Below are positions 27,654 through 35,734 of a stretch of 64,000 bases of DNA, piece by piece. The notes below the pieces were generated by a model, which did no database searches, had not been told where the DNA came from, and was given only the letters and a program-made list of their open reading frames with translations. Both the position numbers and the translations under genes were made by a program. How positions within the stretch are numbered: position 1 is the first letter of the stretch; every line of letters starts with the position of its first letter. Source of the stretch: PALSA-505 sp036501145 (lineage in GTDB: Bacteria > Actinomycetota > Actinomycetes > Streptosporangiales > Streptosporangiaceae); contig DASYAV010000249.1 of NCBI GenBank assembly GCA_036501145.1, positions 85,109 to 149,108 of the forward strand, read 5' to 3'.

Positions 27654-28331
27654 ATGCCGCTGGACAGGCTGCAGCGCACCATCGCCACCATCGCCCTGCG
27701 GGCCGGCCAGCGGCACGGCCTGGCCCTCGGCGGCGCGGGGGCGCTGATCGAGCACGGCATCATCTACCGGCCCACCCAGGACCTCGACCTGGTCACCAAC
27801 ACCGAGACCGGAGTGGCGGACGCCGCCGGGCCGGTGCAGGCCGCCCTGCGCGACGCCGGCCTGCGCGCGGTCCGCCGCGGCGACTCCCTCGCCGACGTGT
27901 TCGACGACTTCACCGAGACCCTCATCGACCTGGACGTCACCGCTCCCGACGGGCAGCAGACCGCGGTCGAGCTGGTCTACTTCGATCGCGTCCTGAGCAC
28001 GGTGACCACCGACATCGGCCCCGTGCTGCACATCGAAGACGCCCTGGCCAGCAAGGTCTGCGCGCTGGCCGGGCGGGGCGCCGAACGTGACTACATCGAC
28101 ACCGCCGCCGCGCTCGCCCACGGCTACACCCCCGGCCAGCTCATCGCCCTGGCCCGGCGGCTCGACCCCGGCTTGAGCCCGCGGGAGTTCGCCGACGCCG
28201 GGCAGCGGCTCGACCGGCTTCGCGACCAGCGGTGGACCGACCTCGGTTTCAGCCCGGCCCAGGTCACCCGGATGCGCGAGCAGTTCACCGCCTGGCCGCG
28301 GGACGCCGGGGCCATCGGCACCAGCGCCTGA
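27654..28331 (+). CDS. AbiEii/AbiGii-type nucleotidyltransferase toxin
   Basis: The product has 225 residues. The DUF1814 nucleotidyltransferase pattern is visible: LALGGAGALIEHG (about 23-35), then RPTQDLDLV with the catalytic Asp43/Asp45 pair, then HIEDALASKVCALAGR (Lys134) and ERDYIDTAAAL (Asp146). These correspond to motifs I-IV of AbiEii, the toxin of type IV abortive-infection systems, in which some members add nucleotides to tRNA 3' ends. It lies 25 bp downstream of a 117-residue partner. Toxic activity is inferred from family only. Confidence 0.8.
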   Translation: MPLDRLQRTIATIALRAGQRHGLALGGAGALIEHGIIYRPTQDLDLVTNTETGVADAAGPVQAALRDAGLRAVRRGDSLADVFDDFTETLIDLDVTAPDGQQTAVELVYFDRVLSTVTTDIGPVLHIEDALASKVCALAGRGAERDYIDTAAALAHGYTPGQLIALARRLDPGLSPREFADAGQRLDRLRDQRWTDLGFSPAQVTRMREQFTAWPRDAGAIGTSA

Positions 28332-28367
28332 CCAGCTCCCCCAGCGGTGGGCCGGCCGCCGTCAGAG

Positions 28368-29276
28368 TCAGTCGTAAAAGCCCAGGCGGCGGAGCTGCTT
28401 AGGGTCGCGCTGCCAGTCTTTGGCGATCTTGATGTGCAGGTCGAGGTAGACCCTGGCGCCGAGCAGCGCCTCGATGCGCTGCCGCGCGGCCGTGCCGACC
28501 TGCTTCAGCCTCGCGCCCTTGGCCCCGATGACGATCGCCTTCTGGCTGGGCCGCTCCAGGTACATCAGCGCGTACACGTCGATGAGATCGTCACGCCCGG
28601 GCCGCGGGCCCATCTCCTCTACCACGACCGCGATCGAGTGCGGCAGCTCGTCCCGGACTCCCTCGAGGGCCGCCTCCCTGATGAGCTCGGCGACCATGAG
28701 CAGCTCCGGCTCGTCGGTCAGCTCGCCGTCGGGGTACAGCGGGCGGCCCTCCGGCAGCTTGCCCACCAGCACATCGCCCAGCACATCGAGCTGGTACCCG
28801 GTCACCGCCGACACCGGCACGATGTCCGCCCAGTCGCCGAGCCCGGCCACCGCGGTCAGCTGGGCGGCCACCTGCTCCCTGGTGGCCTGGTCGGTCATCG
28901 TGACGATGGCGGCCACCGGCGTGTTGCGCAGGCCCGCCAGCTCCCGGGCCAGGTACTTGTCGCCCGGGCCGACCGGCTGAGTGGCGGGCAGGCAGAACCC
29001 GATGACGTCCACCTCGGCCAGCGCCGACCTGGTCAGGCTGTCCAGCCGTTCACCGAGCAGCGTGCGCGGCCGGTGCAGTCCGGGGGTATCCACGATGACC
29101 AGCTGGGCGCCGGGCCGGTTCACGATGCCCCTGATCACCCGGCGGGTGGTCTGCGGGCGGCTGCTGGTGATGGCGACGTGCGCGCCGACCAGCGCGTTCA
29201 TCAGGGTCGACTTGCCGACGTTGGGGCGTCCCGCGAACGCGGCGAAGCCCGACCTGAACCCCGTCTCCGCTGCCAT
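28368..29276 (-). CDS. era: GTPase Era
   Basis: The product has 302 residues. The G1 motif is GRPNVGKS (16-23), G2 has Thr in RPQTTRR, and G3 is DTPG (63-66). The C-terminal KH domain holds KAIVIGAKGARLKQVGTAARQRIE. Era binds 16S rRNA and aids 30S maturation. The G4 base-recognition motif, NKxD in most bacteria and often TKTD in actinobacteria, reads TMTD (126-129): the lysine is methionine. This may weaken guanine specificity or reflect local drift. It begins at ATG 29276 and is downstream of the AAC(2')-like gene. Confidence 0.96.
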   Translation of the reverse strand: MAAETGFRSGFAAFAGRPNVGKSTLMNALVGAHVAITSSRPQTTRRVIRGIVNRPGAQLVIVDTPGLHRPRTLLGERLDSLTRSALAEVDVIGFCLPATQPVGPGDKYLARELAGLRNTPVAAIVTMTDQATREQVAAQLTAVAGLGDWADIVPVSAVTGYQLDVLGDVLVGKLPEGRPLYPDGELTDEPELLMVAELIREAALEGVRDELPHSIAVVVEEMGPRPGRDDLIDVYALMYLERPSQKAIVIGAKGARLKQVGTAARQRIEALLGARVYLDLHIKIAKDWQRDPKQLRRLGFYD

Positions 29277-29327
29277 CTGTCCGCACTCATCCTCGTCATT
29301 GTCCCGTCCCGCACGGGATGGGCGAGG

Positions 29328-29858
29328 TTACCAGACCCCGCCGTCCCGCCAGTCGCAGGTGAGCTCGCCGGTCAGGTCCAGCGGCACCCGCACCGGCAGG
29401 ACATAGATGCAATCCTCCTCCTCGGGCGTGGCGACGAGGCCGGCCGGGGTGAGCGCCGAGCACCGGCCCCGCCAGCGCTGCCAGCCGCGCCCGGCGTACC
29501 AGGCGGCCGCCTCGTCGGTCGCGCCGAGCGCACCCAGGTCATAGCCGCCGCGGGTGACCCGTTCCAGCGCGGTCATCATGGCCGAGCCATGGCCGCGGCC
29601 GCGGCACCGCGCACGCACCCCGACACCCTCCACGTAGCCGGCCCGCAGCGCCCGGCCGCCGTGCAGCAGCCGGCGCTGAATGACCGCGGCGTGCCCGACC
29701 AGGTCGCCGTCCTCCCAGGCCAGGGCGTGCATGCCGCCCAGTGAATGCTCCCAGTCTGGCTCGGTCATGTCGTCGAACACGTCGTACAGCAGCGCCCGGG
29801 CCGCGGCCAGCACGGCCGGCCCCAGTTCGCTGGTATGCGCCACCCGCAATTCCGCCAT
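29328..29858 (-). CDS. Aminoglycoside 2'-N-acetyltransferase family protein, AAC(2')-I-like
   Basis: The product has 176 residues, the usual AAC(2') length. The stretches TEPDWEHSLGGMHALAWEDG, HAAVIQRRLLHGGRALRAGY, VEGVGVRARCRGRGHGSAMM (acetyl-CoA loop) and the C-terminal ELTCDWRDGGVW align closely, from memory, with chromosomal AAC(2')-Ic of mycobacteria. These enzymes acetylate the 2'-amino group of gentamicin/tobramycin-type drugs; in hosts they may have an endogenous amine substrate. It sits between era and the cdd-like gene, 63 bp from the latter, within an otherwise housekeeping cluster. Whether it confers resistance cannot be told from sequence. Confidence 0.88.
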   Translation of the reverse strand: MAELRVAHTSELGPAVLAAARALLYDVFDDMTEPDWEHSLGGMHALAWEDGDLVGHAAVIQRRLLHGGRALRAGYVEGVGVRARCRGRGHGSAMMTALERVTRGGYDLGALGATDEAAAWYAGRGWQRWRGRCSALTPAGLVATPEEEDCIYVLPVRVPLDLTGELTCDWRDGGVW

Positions 29859-29922
29859 GATGGCATCGTGCCGGGCGGCGCCGCGCCGGGGCGACAGGTT
29901 TTCGCCGCGACGGCGGGGCGGG

Positions 29923-30270
29923 TCAGCGGGTGACGCTGTCCCGCAGCGTGCCGTCCGGGGCAGCGACGAACACCGTGACCTGCCCGCCCAGGTCGCCGAG
30001 CGCGGCCAGGTCGGCCGGATCGGGCCGCTGCGCCTCGCCGACCAGGGCCGCCGCCTCCAGCCCGGACGCGCCGCTGGAGACGGCCATGGCGACCGCGAGC
30101 CGCAGCGCGGACAGCTGGAAGGAGGGCAGCGCCACCGTGGCGGCCGCGTAGGTCCGGCCGGTCTCGTCGCGGACCGCCGCTCCCTCCGCCGCGCCCACCC
30201 GGGCCCGGGCCGACCGGGCCAGCGTAATGATCTTGGAATCTTCCGGGCCCAGGGCCGCTGCCTCGCTCAC
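29923..30270 (-). CDS. Cytidine-deaminase-like protein lacking zinc ligands
   Basis: The product has 115 residues, MSEAAALGPEDSKIITLARSARARVGA... with GAAVRDETGRTYAAATVALPSFQLSALRLAVAMAVSSG. This follows the fold of cytidine deaminase, but the HAE/CAE and PCxxC zinc motifs are absent. The same position (between CNNM and era) holds such a small protein in mycobacteria and relatives. GTG 30270 overlaps the CNNM stop (GTGA), so it is translated in the same operon. Probably a non-catalytic member; role unknown. Confidence 0.7.
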   Translation of the reverse strand: MSEAAALGPEDSKIITLARSARARVGAAEGAAVRDETGRTYAAATVALPSFQLSALRLAVAMAVSSGASGLEAAALVGEAQRPDPADLAALGDLGGQVTVFVAAPDGTLRDSVTR

Positions 30271-31769
30271 GGGAGCGAGTCTAGGCCGTGCCCGGTGGGC
30301 TCCTCGTCCGGCTCCGCAGGGCGGCTGGCGCCCGGCGCCCCGTTGGCCGGGCTGCCGTTACCGGCGCCACCGCTGGCCGTGCCACCGCTGGCCGTGCCAC
30401 CGCTGGCCGGGCTGCCGTTGGCCGGGCTGGCCGGCTCGCCGTTGCGCAGCCGTTCATCATCATCGGCGTGGCCCGGCGCCTGTTCCGCGGCGGCGTGCGG
30501 CTCGCCCGGGCCCGGTTCCAGCCGCTCGACCAGGACGGTGCCGATCCGGTTCCGCCGCCCGGCCAGATTCTCCGCGGTCAGCCGCAGCCCGGCCACGGTG
30601 CCGACCGAGCCCGCGATCGGCACCCGGCCGATGGCCTGGGCCAGCAGGCCGGCCACGGTTTCCACGTCCTCGGCCTCGATGCTGACGTCGAACAGCGCGG
30701 CCAGTTCGTCTACCGGCAGCCGGGAGGTGACCCGCGCGGTGCTGCCGCGGGTCAGCCACTCCACCATCGGCTGCTCCTGGTCGTACTCGTCGGCGATCTC
30801 GCCGACGATCTCCTCCAGGATGTCCTCGATGGTGACCAGCCCGGCCGTGCCGCCGTACTCGTCGATGACGATCGCCACGTGCGACTGGCGGGCCTGCATC
30901 TCCCGCAGCAGCACGTCGATGAGCTTGCTGTCCGGCACGTAGGTGGCCGGGCGCATGATCGACTCGACCTTCTCGGACTGCTCGCAGTCGGGGTGCTCGT
31001 GGCTGCGCGCCACGATGTCCTTGAGGTAGGCGACGCCGACCACGTCGTCCTCGTTCTCGCCGATGACCGGCACCCGGGAGAAACCGCTGCGCAGGGCCAG
31101 CGACAGCGCCTGGCTCAGGGTCTTGCCCCGCTCGATGAAGACCATGTCGGTGCGCGGCACCATGACCTCGCGGACCAGCGTGTCACCGAGCTCGAACACC
31201 GAGTGGATCATCTTCCGCTCGCCGGGCTGGATGACCCGGCGCTGCTCCAGCAGATCCACCAGGCCGCGCAGCTCGGCCTCGGAACCGAGCTGGCCGTCAC
31301 GGGCCCGGCCGCCCGGCGTGATCACGTTGGACACCACCGTGGCCAGCCAGGCCAGCGGGCCGAGCACCCGGGTCACCGGGCGCAGGAACGCCGCCGCGGC
31401 CAGTGCGGCACCCGCCGTGTACCTGCGGCCGAGCGCCCGGCCGATGACCCCGATGAGCACGTACCCGGCCACGATCATGATGGCCGCGGCGATCAGGAAC
31501 GCGCGCCAGCCCGAGCCGAGCCAGTGCACGAGCGCGACGGTCAGCAGGACCGTCGCCGCGGTCTCGGCGGTCACCCGCAGCAGCAGCAAGGTGTTCAGGT
31601 AGCGCGGGCCCTCGGCCAGCATCTGCTCGATCTCGGCCGGCTGCTTGCGGCCGTTGCCGGTCAGCTCCTGCGCCCCGATCCGGGCCGCACGGGTCAGCGC
31701 CACCTCGCCGGTCACGCACAGGCTGGCCAGGAAGGTCATCAGGATCGCGGTCGCGATCAGCCATCCCAT
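30267..31769 (-). CDS. CNNM/HlyC-CorC family protein with CBS domains
   Basis: The product has 500 residues. The N-terminal DUF21 membrane domain has about four segments (1-150). Two CBS domains follow (about 190-315; MVPRTDMVFIERGKTLSQAL, YVPDSKLIDVLLREMQ, AIVIDEYGGTAGLVTIEDILEEIVGEI), and a CorC-HlyC transporter-associated domain (about 330-410). The C-terminal tail carries a GGTAS/NGSPA low-complexity repeat (encoded by about 15-bp repeats near 30350-30430). Family members act in magnesium or cation homeostasis. ATG 31769 has GAGG upstream and follows ybeY by 7 bp. Confidence 0.93.
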   Translation of the reverse strand: MGWLIATAILMTFLASLCVTGEVALTRAARIGAQELTGNGRKQPAEIEQMLAEGPRYLNTLLLLRVTAETAATVLLTVALVHWLGSGWRAFLIAAAIMIVAGYVLIGVIGRALGRRYTAGAALAAAAFLRPVTRVLGPLAWLATVVSNVITPGGRARDGQLGSEAELRGLVDLLEQRRVIQPGERKMIHSVFELGDTLVREVMVPRTDMVFIERGKTLSQALSLALRSGFSRVPVIGENEDDVVGVAYLKDIVARSHEHPDCEQSEKVESIMRPATYVPDSKLIDVLLREMQARQSHVAIVIDEYGGTAGLVTIEDILEEIVGEIADEYDQEQPMVEWLTRGSTARVTSRLPVDELAALFDVSIEAEDVETVAGLLAQAIGRVPIAGSVGTVAGLRLTAENLAGRRNRIGTVLVERLEPGPGEPHAAAEQAPGHADDDERLRNGEPASPANGSPASGGTASGGTASGGAGNGSPANGAPGASRPAEPDEEPTGHGLDSLP

Positions 31770-31776
31770 GGCGGCC

Positions 31777-32295
31777 TCAGCCGGTTCCCTTCCGCCTCTC
31801 CTGGGCGCCGTCCCGCCAGGACGCGAGCAGCTGGTTCTGCAGGCCGAACATGGCGGCCCGCTCCTCCTCGTCGGCGTGGTCGTAGCCGAGCAGGTGCAGC
31901 AGGCCGTGCGTGCACAGCAGTTCGAGCTCGTCGGCGGTGCTGTGCCCCGCGTCGCGGGCCTGCGACGCGGCCGCCTGCGGGCAGAGCACGACGTCGCCGA
32001 GCAGCGCCGGGCTGGGCTCCTCCGCGTCGTCCGCGGACCGGTCGGCGCGCGCCCCGCCGGCCTGCGGCGGGCCGGGCGGGCGCAGCTCGTCCATCGGGAA
32101 GGCCAGCACGTCGGTGGGCCCGGGCTCACCCATCCACCGCTCGTGCAGGTCGGCCATCACCTTCTCGTCCACGAGCAGCACGGAGAGCTCGGCCAGCGGG
32201 TGGATGTGCATCTCGTCGAGGACGTGCCGGGCCACGCCGGCCAGCGCGACCTCGTCGACGTCCGTGCCGGACTCGTTGGCGATATCCACGCTCAC
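31777..32295 (-). CDS. ybeY: Endoribonuclease YbeY
   Basis: The product has 172 residues. The UPF0054 metal site HGLLHLLGYDH gives His130, His134 and His140. The upstream segment ERWMGEPGPTDVLAFPMDE is typical. There is a local Ala/Asp-rich insertion (about 78-97) between strands. YbeY matures the 16S rRNA 3' end and is involved in ribosome quality control. GTG 32295 overlaps the phoH stop by 4 nt, and CNNM follows 7 bp downstream. Confidence 0.95.
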   Translation of the reverse strand: MSVDIANESGTDVDEVALAGVARHVLDEMHIHPLAELSVLLVDEKVMADLHERWMGEPGPTDVLAFPMDELRPPGPPQAGGARADRSADDAEEPSPALLGDVVLCPQAAASQARDAGHSTADELELLCTHGLLHLLGYDHADEEERAAMFGLQNQLLASWRDGAQERRKGTG

Positions 32296-33374
32296 GACTG
32301 CCGGCCAGCCCTTCCCGAGCCGCGTGGCCGGTCGCGCGTTTCCTGCCTCGCGTCGTACCGCTCCCAGGCGTCGACGATGTCACCTACGAGGCGGTGCCGC
32401 ACCACGTCGTGGCTGTTCAGCCGTGCGAAGTGGATGTCGTCCAGGCCTTCGAGGATGTCCTGGACCTGGCGCAGCCCGCTCAGCTGCCCCTGCGGCAGGT
32501 CGACCTGGGTGACGTCGCCGGTCACTACGATCCGGGAGCCGAAGCCGAGCCGGGTGAGGAACATCTTCATCTGTTCCGGCGAAGTGTTCTGCGCCTCGTC
32601 CAGGATGACAAACGAGTCGTTAAGGGTCCTACCCCGCATGAAAGCCAGGGGGGCGATCTCGATCGTGCCCGCGGCGGTCAGCCGGGGGATCGAGTCGGGG
32701 TCGATCATGTCGTGCAGCGCGTCGTAGAGCGGGCGCAGGTAGGGGTCGATCTTCTCGAACAGGGTGCCGGGCAGGAAGCCGAGCCGCTCCCCCGCCTCCA
32801 CGGCGGGCCTGGTCAGGATGATCCGGTTGACCTCCTTGTCCTGCAGCGCCTTCACCGCCTTGGCCATCGCCAGGTACGTCTTGCCGGTGCCGGCCGGGCC
32901 TATCGCGAACACGATCGTGTGCCGGTCGATGGCGTCGACGTAGCGCTTCTGGTTGAGCGTCTTCGGCCGGATGGTGCGGCCGCGGGCGGACAGGATGTCC
33001 ACGGTGAGCACGTCGGCGGGCCGCACGCCCGACTTGCGGCGCAGCATGCCCAGGCTGCGCTCGATGGTGTCAGGGGACAGCTCGGCCCCGCTGGCCAGCA
33101 GCTCGATGAGCTGCTCGAACAGCGCGGTGATCAGCGTGTTCTCGGCCGGCTCGCCGGTCACCGTGATCTCGTTCCCGCGGACGTGGATGTCCGCGCCGAA
33201 CGCGTCCTCGATCACGTGCAGCAGCTCGTCCCCGGAGCCGAGCAGCCCGATCATCGGGTACTCGTCCGGGATGACGATCTTGACCTGGGTGCGGCCGCCG
33301 GCCGTTGACTCAGTGCTGCTGCCGCCCGCGCGGGTGTGGTTGCCGCGGCGGCGGTCCGCGGAAGTTTCGGTCAA
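32292..33374 (-). CDS. phoH: PhoH-like ATPase
   Basis: The product has 360 residues. The N-terminal domain is KH-like (about 30-110). The PhoH ATPase domain has Walker A GPAGTGKT, LTRPAVEAGERLGFLPG, Walker B FVILDEAQNTS and VTGDVTQVDLPQGQLSGL. The protein is an RNA-associated ATPase, with a role near YbeY in rRNA processing inferred from its conserved neighbour. Initiation at TTG 33374 follows GGGGAG. Short C-terminal tail rich in Arg. Confidence 0.95.
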   Translation of the reverse strand: MTETSADRRRGNHTRAGGSSTESTAGGRTQVKIVIPDEYPMIGLLGSGDELLHVIEDAFGADIHVRGNEITVTGEPAENTLITALFEQLIELLASGAELSPDTIERSLGMLRRKSGVRPADVLTVDILSARGRTIRPKTLNQKRYVDAIDRHTIVFAIGPAGTGKTYLAMAKAVKALQDKEVNRIILTRPAVEAGERLGFLPGTLFEKIDPYLRPLYDALHDMIDPDSIPRLTAAGTIEIAPLAFMRGRTLNDSFVILDEAQNTSPEQMKMFLTRLGFGSRIVVTGDVTQVDLPQGQLSGLRQVQDILEGLDDIHFARLNSHDVVRHRLVGDIVDAWERYDARQETRDRPRGSGRAGRQS

Positions 33375-33440
33375 CTGCTCCCCTTCGGGAGGTCCGGCGT
33401 CATGCGCCCTGGTCTACCTGGCCATGGTATCCGCCGGGTG

Positions 33441-33785
33441 TCAGCCTGGTGGCCAGTCGAGCGGGCGTCCGCCCAGCACGTGCGCGTGCACGTGAAACAC
33501 CGTCTGCCCGGCCTGCGCCCCAGTGTTGAACACGACCCGGTAGCCGGAGTCAGCGATCCCCTCGGCCTCGGCCACCCGCCGGGCCTGCCCGGCCAGCTCG
33601 TCCAGCAGCCCGTCCGCTGCCTCGGCCACGGCCGCCAGGTCACGGTGATGCTCCTTGGTGACAACCAGAACGTGCGTCGGAGCCTGCGGGTTAATATCGC
33701 GGAAAGCGAAGGTCCGCGGGCTCTCCAGCACGCGCGTGGCCGGCACTTCGCCAGCGACGATCCGACAGAAAAGACAGTTGCCCAC
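33441..33785 (-). CDS. HIT-family nucleotide hydrolase (Hint-like)
   Basis: The product has 114 residues. The histidine triad HVHAHVLGG (98-106) and N-terminal NCLFCRIVAGEVPAT identify a Hint/PKCI-like purine nucleoside phosphoramidase. The start is GTG 33785. There is no SD, but TAAGAT lies 8 nt before it (33799-33794), so the transcript may be leaderless. It lies upstream of phoH on the same strand (66-bp gap) and is divergent from the ECF sigma gene. Confidence 0.92.
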   Translation of the reverse strand: MGNCLFCRIVAGEVPATRVLESPRTFAFRDINPQAPTHVLVVTKEHHRDLAAVAEAADGLLDELAGQARRVAEAEGIADSGYRVVFNTGAQAGQTVFHVHAHVLGGRPLDWPPG

Positions 33786-34020
33786 ACATGAAATCTTAAC
33801 GTCCGCGCATCCCCGGGATATTGTTTACCTAGCGTGCCCCCCGGCGCTTCGGCACTTCCTGCGTTCTCCAGGCGCAGGTGATTCGTGCACTGGCGATCCT
33901 GCCTGTGCGCGTGCTCCTCGCACGAGCCGGGGCGACCGCAGATGGCGGATTCTCCAGGGGGGGCAGTGACGGCAGAGAATTGGAGCGTGCCGGGCGCGCC
34001 GCGTGAGCCGGGGGAAATTT

Positions 34021-34611
34021 ATGCCTCCCGGTGAACCAGACGGCGTGTCCACGCGTCCAATGCACATGATCGAGACTCTGGCGGTGCCTGGCAGCACCCT
34101 GGGCTCGATCCCTGCCGACTGGGACGCGGACCGCGCGGTGACGGCGCTCTATGGCGAGCACTACCGTGCGCTCGTGCGCCTGGCGGCACTGCTAGTCCGA
34201 GACATCGCGACCGCAGAAGAGGTGGTACAGGACTCGTTCATCGCCATGCATGCTTCGTGGCGCCGGCTTCGTGACACCGACAAGGCGCTGTCGTACCTGC
34301 GGCAGGCCGTGGTGAACAAATCCCGGTCCGTGCTGCGGCACCGGGTCGTCATGGACCGGAACGCCCCGAAGCCGCCACCCGACGTGGCGAGCGCCGAGCA
34401 GGGAGCCATCAGCCTGCTCGAGCGCTCCGCGGTAATCGCAGCGCTGCGCAAACTGCCGGTGCGGCAACGGGAGGCGATCGTGCTGCGTTACTACGCTGAC
34501 CTGTCGGAGGCCCAGATCGCTTCCACCATGGGTATCAGCAGGGGCGCGGTGAAAAGCCACACAGCACGCGGCATGGCCGCACTGCGCACCGGGCTGGAAG
34601 TTGAGTTCTGA
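34021..34611 (+). CDS. ECF-type sigma factor (sigma-70 family)
   Basis: The product is about 196 residues from ATG 34021 (GGGGGAA precedes it); GTG 34003 and downstream ATGs are alternatives. Region 2 has ALYGEHYRALVRLAALLVRDIATAEEVVQDSFIAM. Region 4 has LPVRQREAIVLRYYADLSEAQIASTMGISRGAVKSHTARGM. This resembles the SigE-like/SigL-group ECF factors of actinobacteria. It would direct RNA polymerase to stress or envelope promoters. The next gene encodes a membrane protein with an N-terminal cytoplasmic domain, a likely cognate regulator. The gap 33786-34020 holds promoters for both directions, but I can mark only the HIT -10 candidate. Confidence 0.93.
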   Translation: MPPGEPDGVSTRPMHMIETLAVPGSTLGSIPADWDADRAVTALYGEHYRALVRLAALLVRDIATAEEVVQDSFIAMHASWRRLRDTDKALSYLRQAVVNKSRSVLRHRVVMDRNAPKPPPDVASAEQGAISLLERSAVIAALRKLPVRQREAIVLRYYADLSEAQIASTMGISRGAVKSHTARGMAALRTGLEVEF

Positions 34612-34692
34612 CGGCGGCAGCGTGGCAGCAGTGATACCAGGGCAGGTAAAGCACACCCCCGGAGATAAGCCCCGGGCTAGGAGCGGGAGAAG

Positions 34693-35676
34693 ATGACCGA
34701 ACCGGACAGGTATGGCGAGGAGATTCGCCGGGCGCTGAGCGCCGCGGCGGAACTCGTTGTCCCCGCCGGCGACGGCCTCGACATCATCAGGAAGCGGGCC
34801 GCCCGCCGGCCGCCCATGCTCGCCTGGCTCCTCGCTTACGTTTCCTACGTGCCGCGGCAGATGACCACCCGGGTCAGGGTGATGGCCAGCGAACTGGCCG
34901 TCATGGCCAGGGGCGAGTCCGAACTGCTGTCGCGGCTGCGGGCCCGGCTCCGCCCGAAGGCCGGCCAGGCCCGCTCGGCGCAGGCGTGGCTGCGGCCGGC
35001 GCTGGCCGCGGCCGGTGCGCTGCTGCTGGTCGTCTCGGTCACCTTCGCGGTGCCCAAGCTGCGCGCGACGATCACGAACCAGGCCAATAACGGGCCCAGC
35101 GGACCGGGCGGCGCTGCCGGGCAGAGCGGCCAGGCGCTCGGCAACGGGTACCGGTCGGGACAGCCCAGCGCGTCCATTCCCGGTTTCGGTTCCGGCTCCG
35201 GCGGCCTTGGTGTGCTGCCCGCGGGGATCTCGGGGCGGGGGCCGAGCGGGACAGGCCTGTACATACTGCTGCCGCCGGGGACGACGACCAGCACCTCCCC
35301 CACCCCTTGCACGACCGGCACGCCGGCCACGTCGCCGTCAGGCACCATCGCGCCGACCGGGGGCACATCACCCACGGGCAGCCCGGGCACGGTGCCGGGC
35401 GGCGGAGCGAATGCGGGCGCGCCCAACGACCCGGCCGGGCAGCAGATCGGCGGGTACGCGGGCGGGCAGCCGAACTGCGCACCGAGCGGATCGTCCACGC
35501 CGACGACACCGCCCACCTCGACGCCGCCCACCTCGACGCCACCTACCTCGACGCCGCCCACTTCAACGCCACCTACCTCGACGCCACCCACGTCGACGCC
35601 GCCGACGTCCGACGCGCCCAGCAGCGGCTCGACCGCATCGACGCCCGCCGACACGCCGTCGGCCGCCGGGTCCTGA
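34693..35676 (+). CDS. Membrane-anchored Pro/Thr-rich protein linked to the ECF sigma factor
   Basis: The product has 327 residues: an N-terminal cytoplasmic part (1-100), one membrane segment (about 102-121, PALAAAGALLLVVSVTFAVP), then a long Gly/Pro/Ser/Thr-rich outside part ending in about seven PPTST repeats. The order sigma factor, then single-span membrane protein, is that of sigma/anti-sigma pairs, but no zinc-binding HxxxCxxC is present and the cytoplasmic domain is not recognised. ATG 34693 follows GGAGCGGGAGAAG. The outside part may be an extended wall-spanning stalk, perhaps O-glycosylated. Anti-sigma function is inferred from position only. Confidence 0.7.
   Translation: MTEPDRYGEEIRRALSAAAELVVPAGDGLDIIRKRAARRPPMLAWLLAYVSYVPRQMTTRVRVMASELAVMARGESELLSRLRARLRPKAGQARSAQAWLRPALAAAGALLLVVSVTFAVPKLRATITNQANNGPSGPGGAAGQSGQALGNGYRSGQPSASIPGFGSGSGGLGVLPAGISGRGPSGTGLYILLPPGTTTSTSPTPCTTGTPATSPSGTIAPTGGTSPTGSPGTVPGGGANAGAPNDPAGQQIGGYAGGQPNCAPSGSSTPTTPPTSTPPTSTPPTSTPPTSTPPTSTPPTSTPPTSDAPSSGSTASTPADTPSAAGS
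35508..35610 (+). repeat. 15-bp tandem repeats encoding PPTST
   Basis: About seven copies of a unit like CCCACCTCGACGCCG encode Pro-Pro-Thr-Ser-Thr in the surface stalk of the sigma-linked protein. The copies vary at third positions. Not CRISPR: there are no unique spacers. Confidence 0.75.
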
Positions 35677-35734
35677 CCCGGCGGGATGCCTCGCCCGGCT
35701 GATTACAGCCTGCGGGCCAGGACCTGCCGTCCGC

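Noticed and set aside
30288..33308. A 1006-codon open frame on the plus strand
   Set aside because: It is antisense to CNNM, ybeY and phoH, has no domain, and reflects GC-skewed codon positions.
35508..35610. Regular short repeats as a possible CRISPR array
   Set aside because: There are no unique spacers; the 15-bp units encode PPTST in frame.
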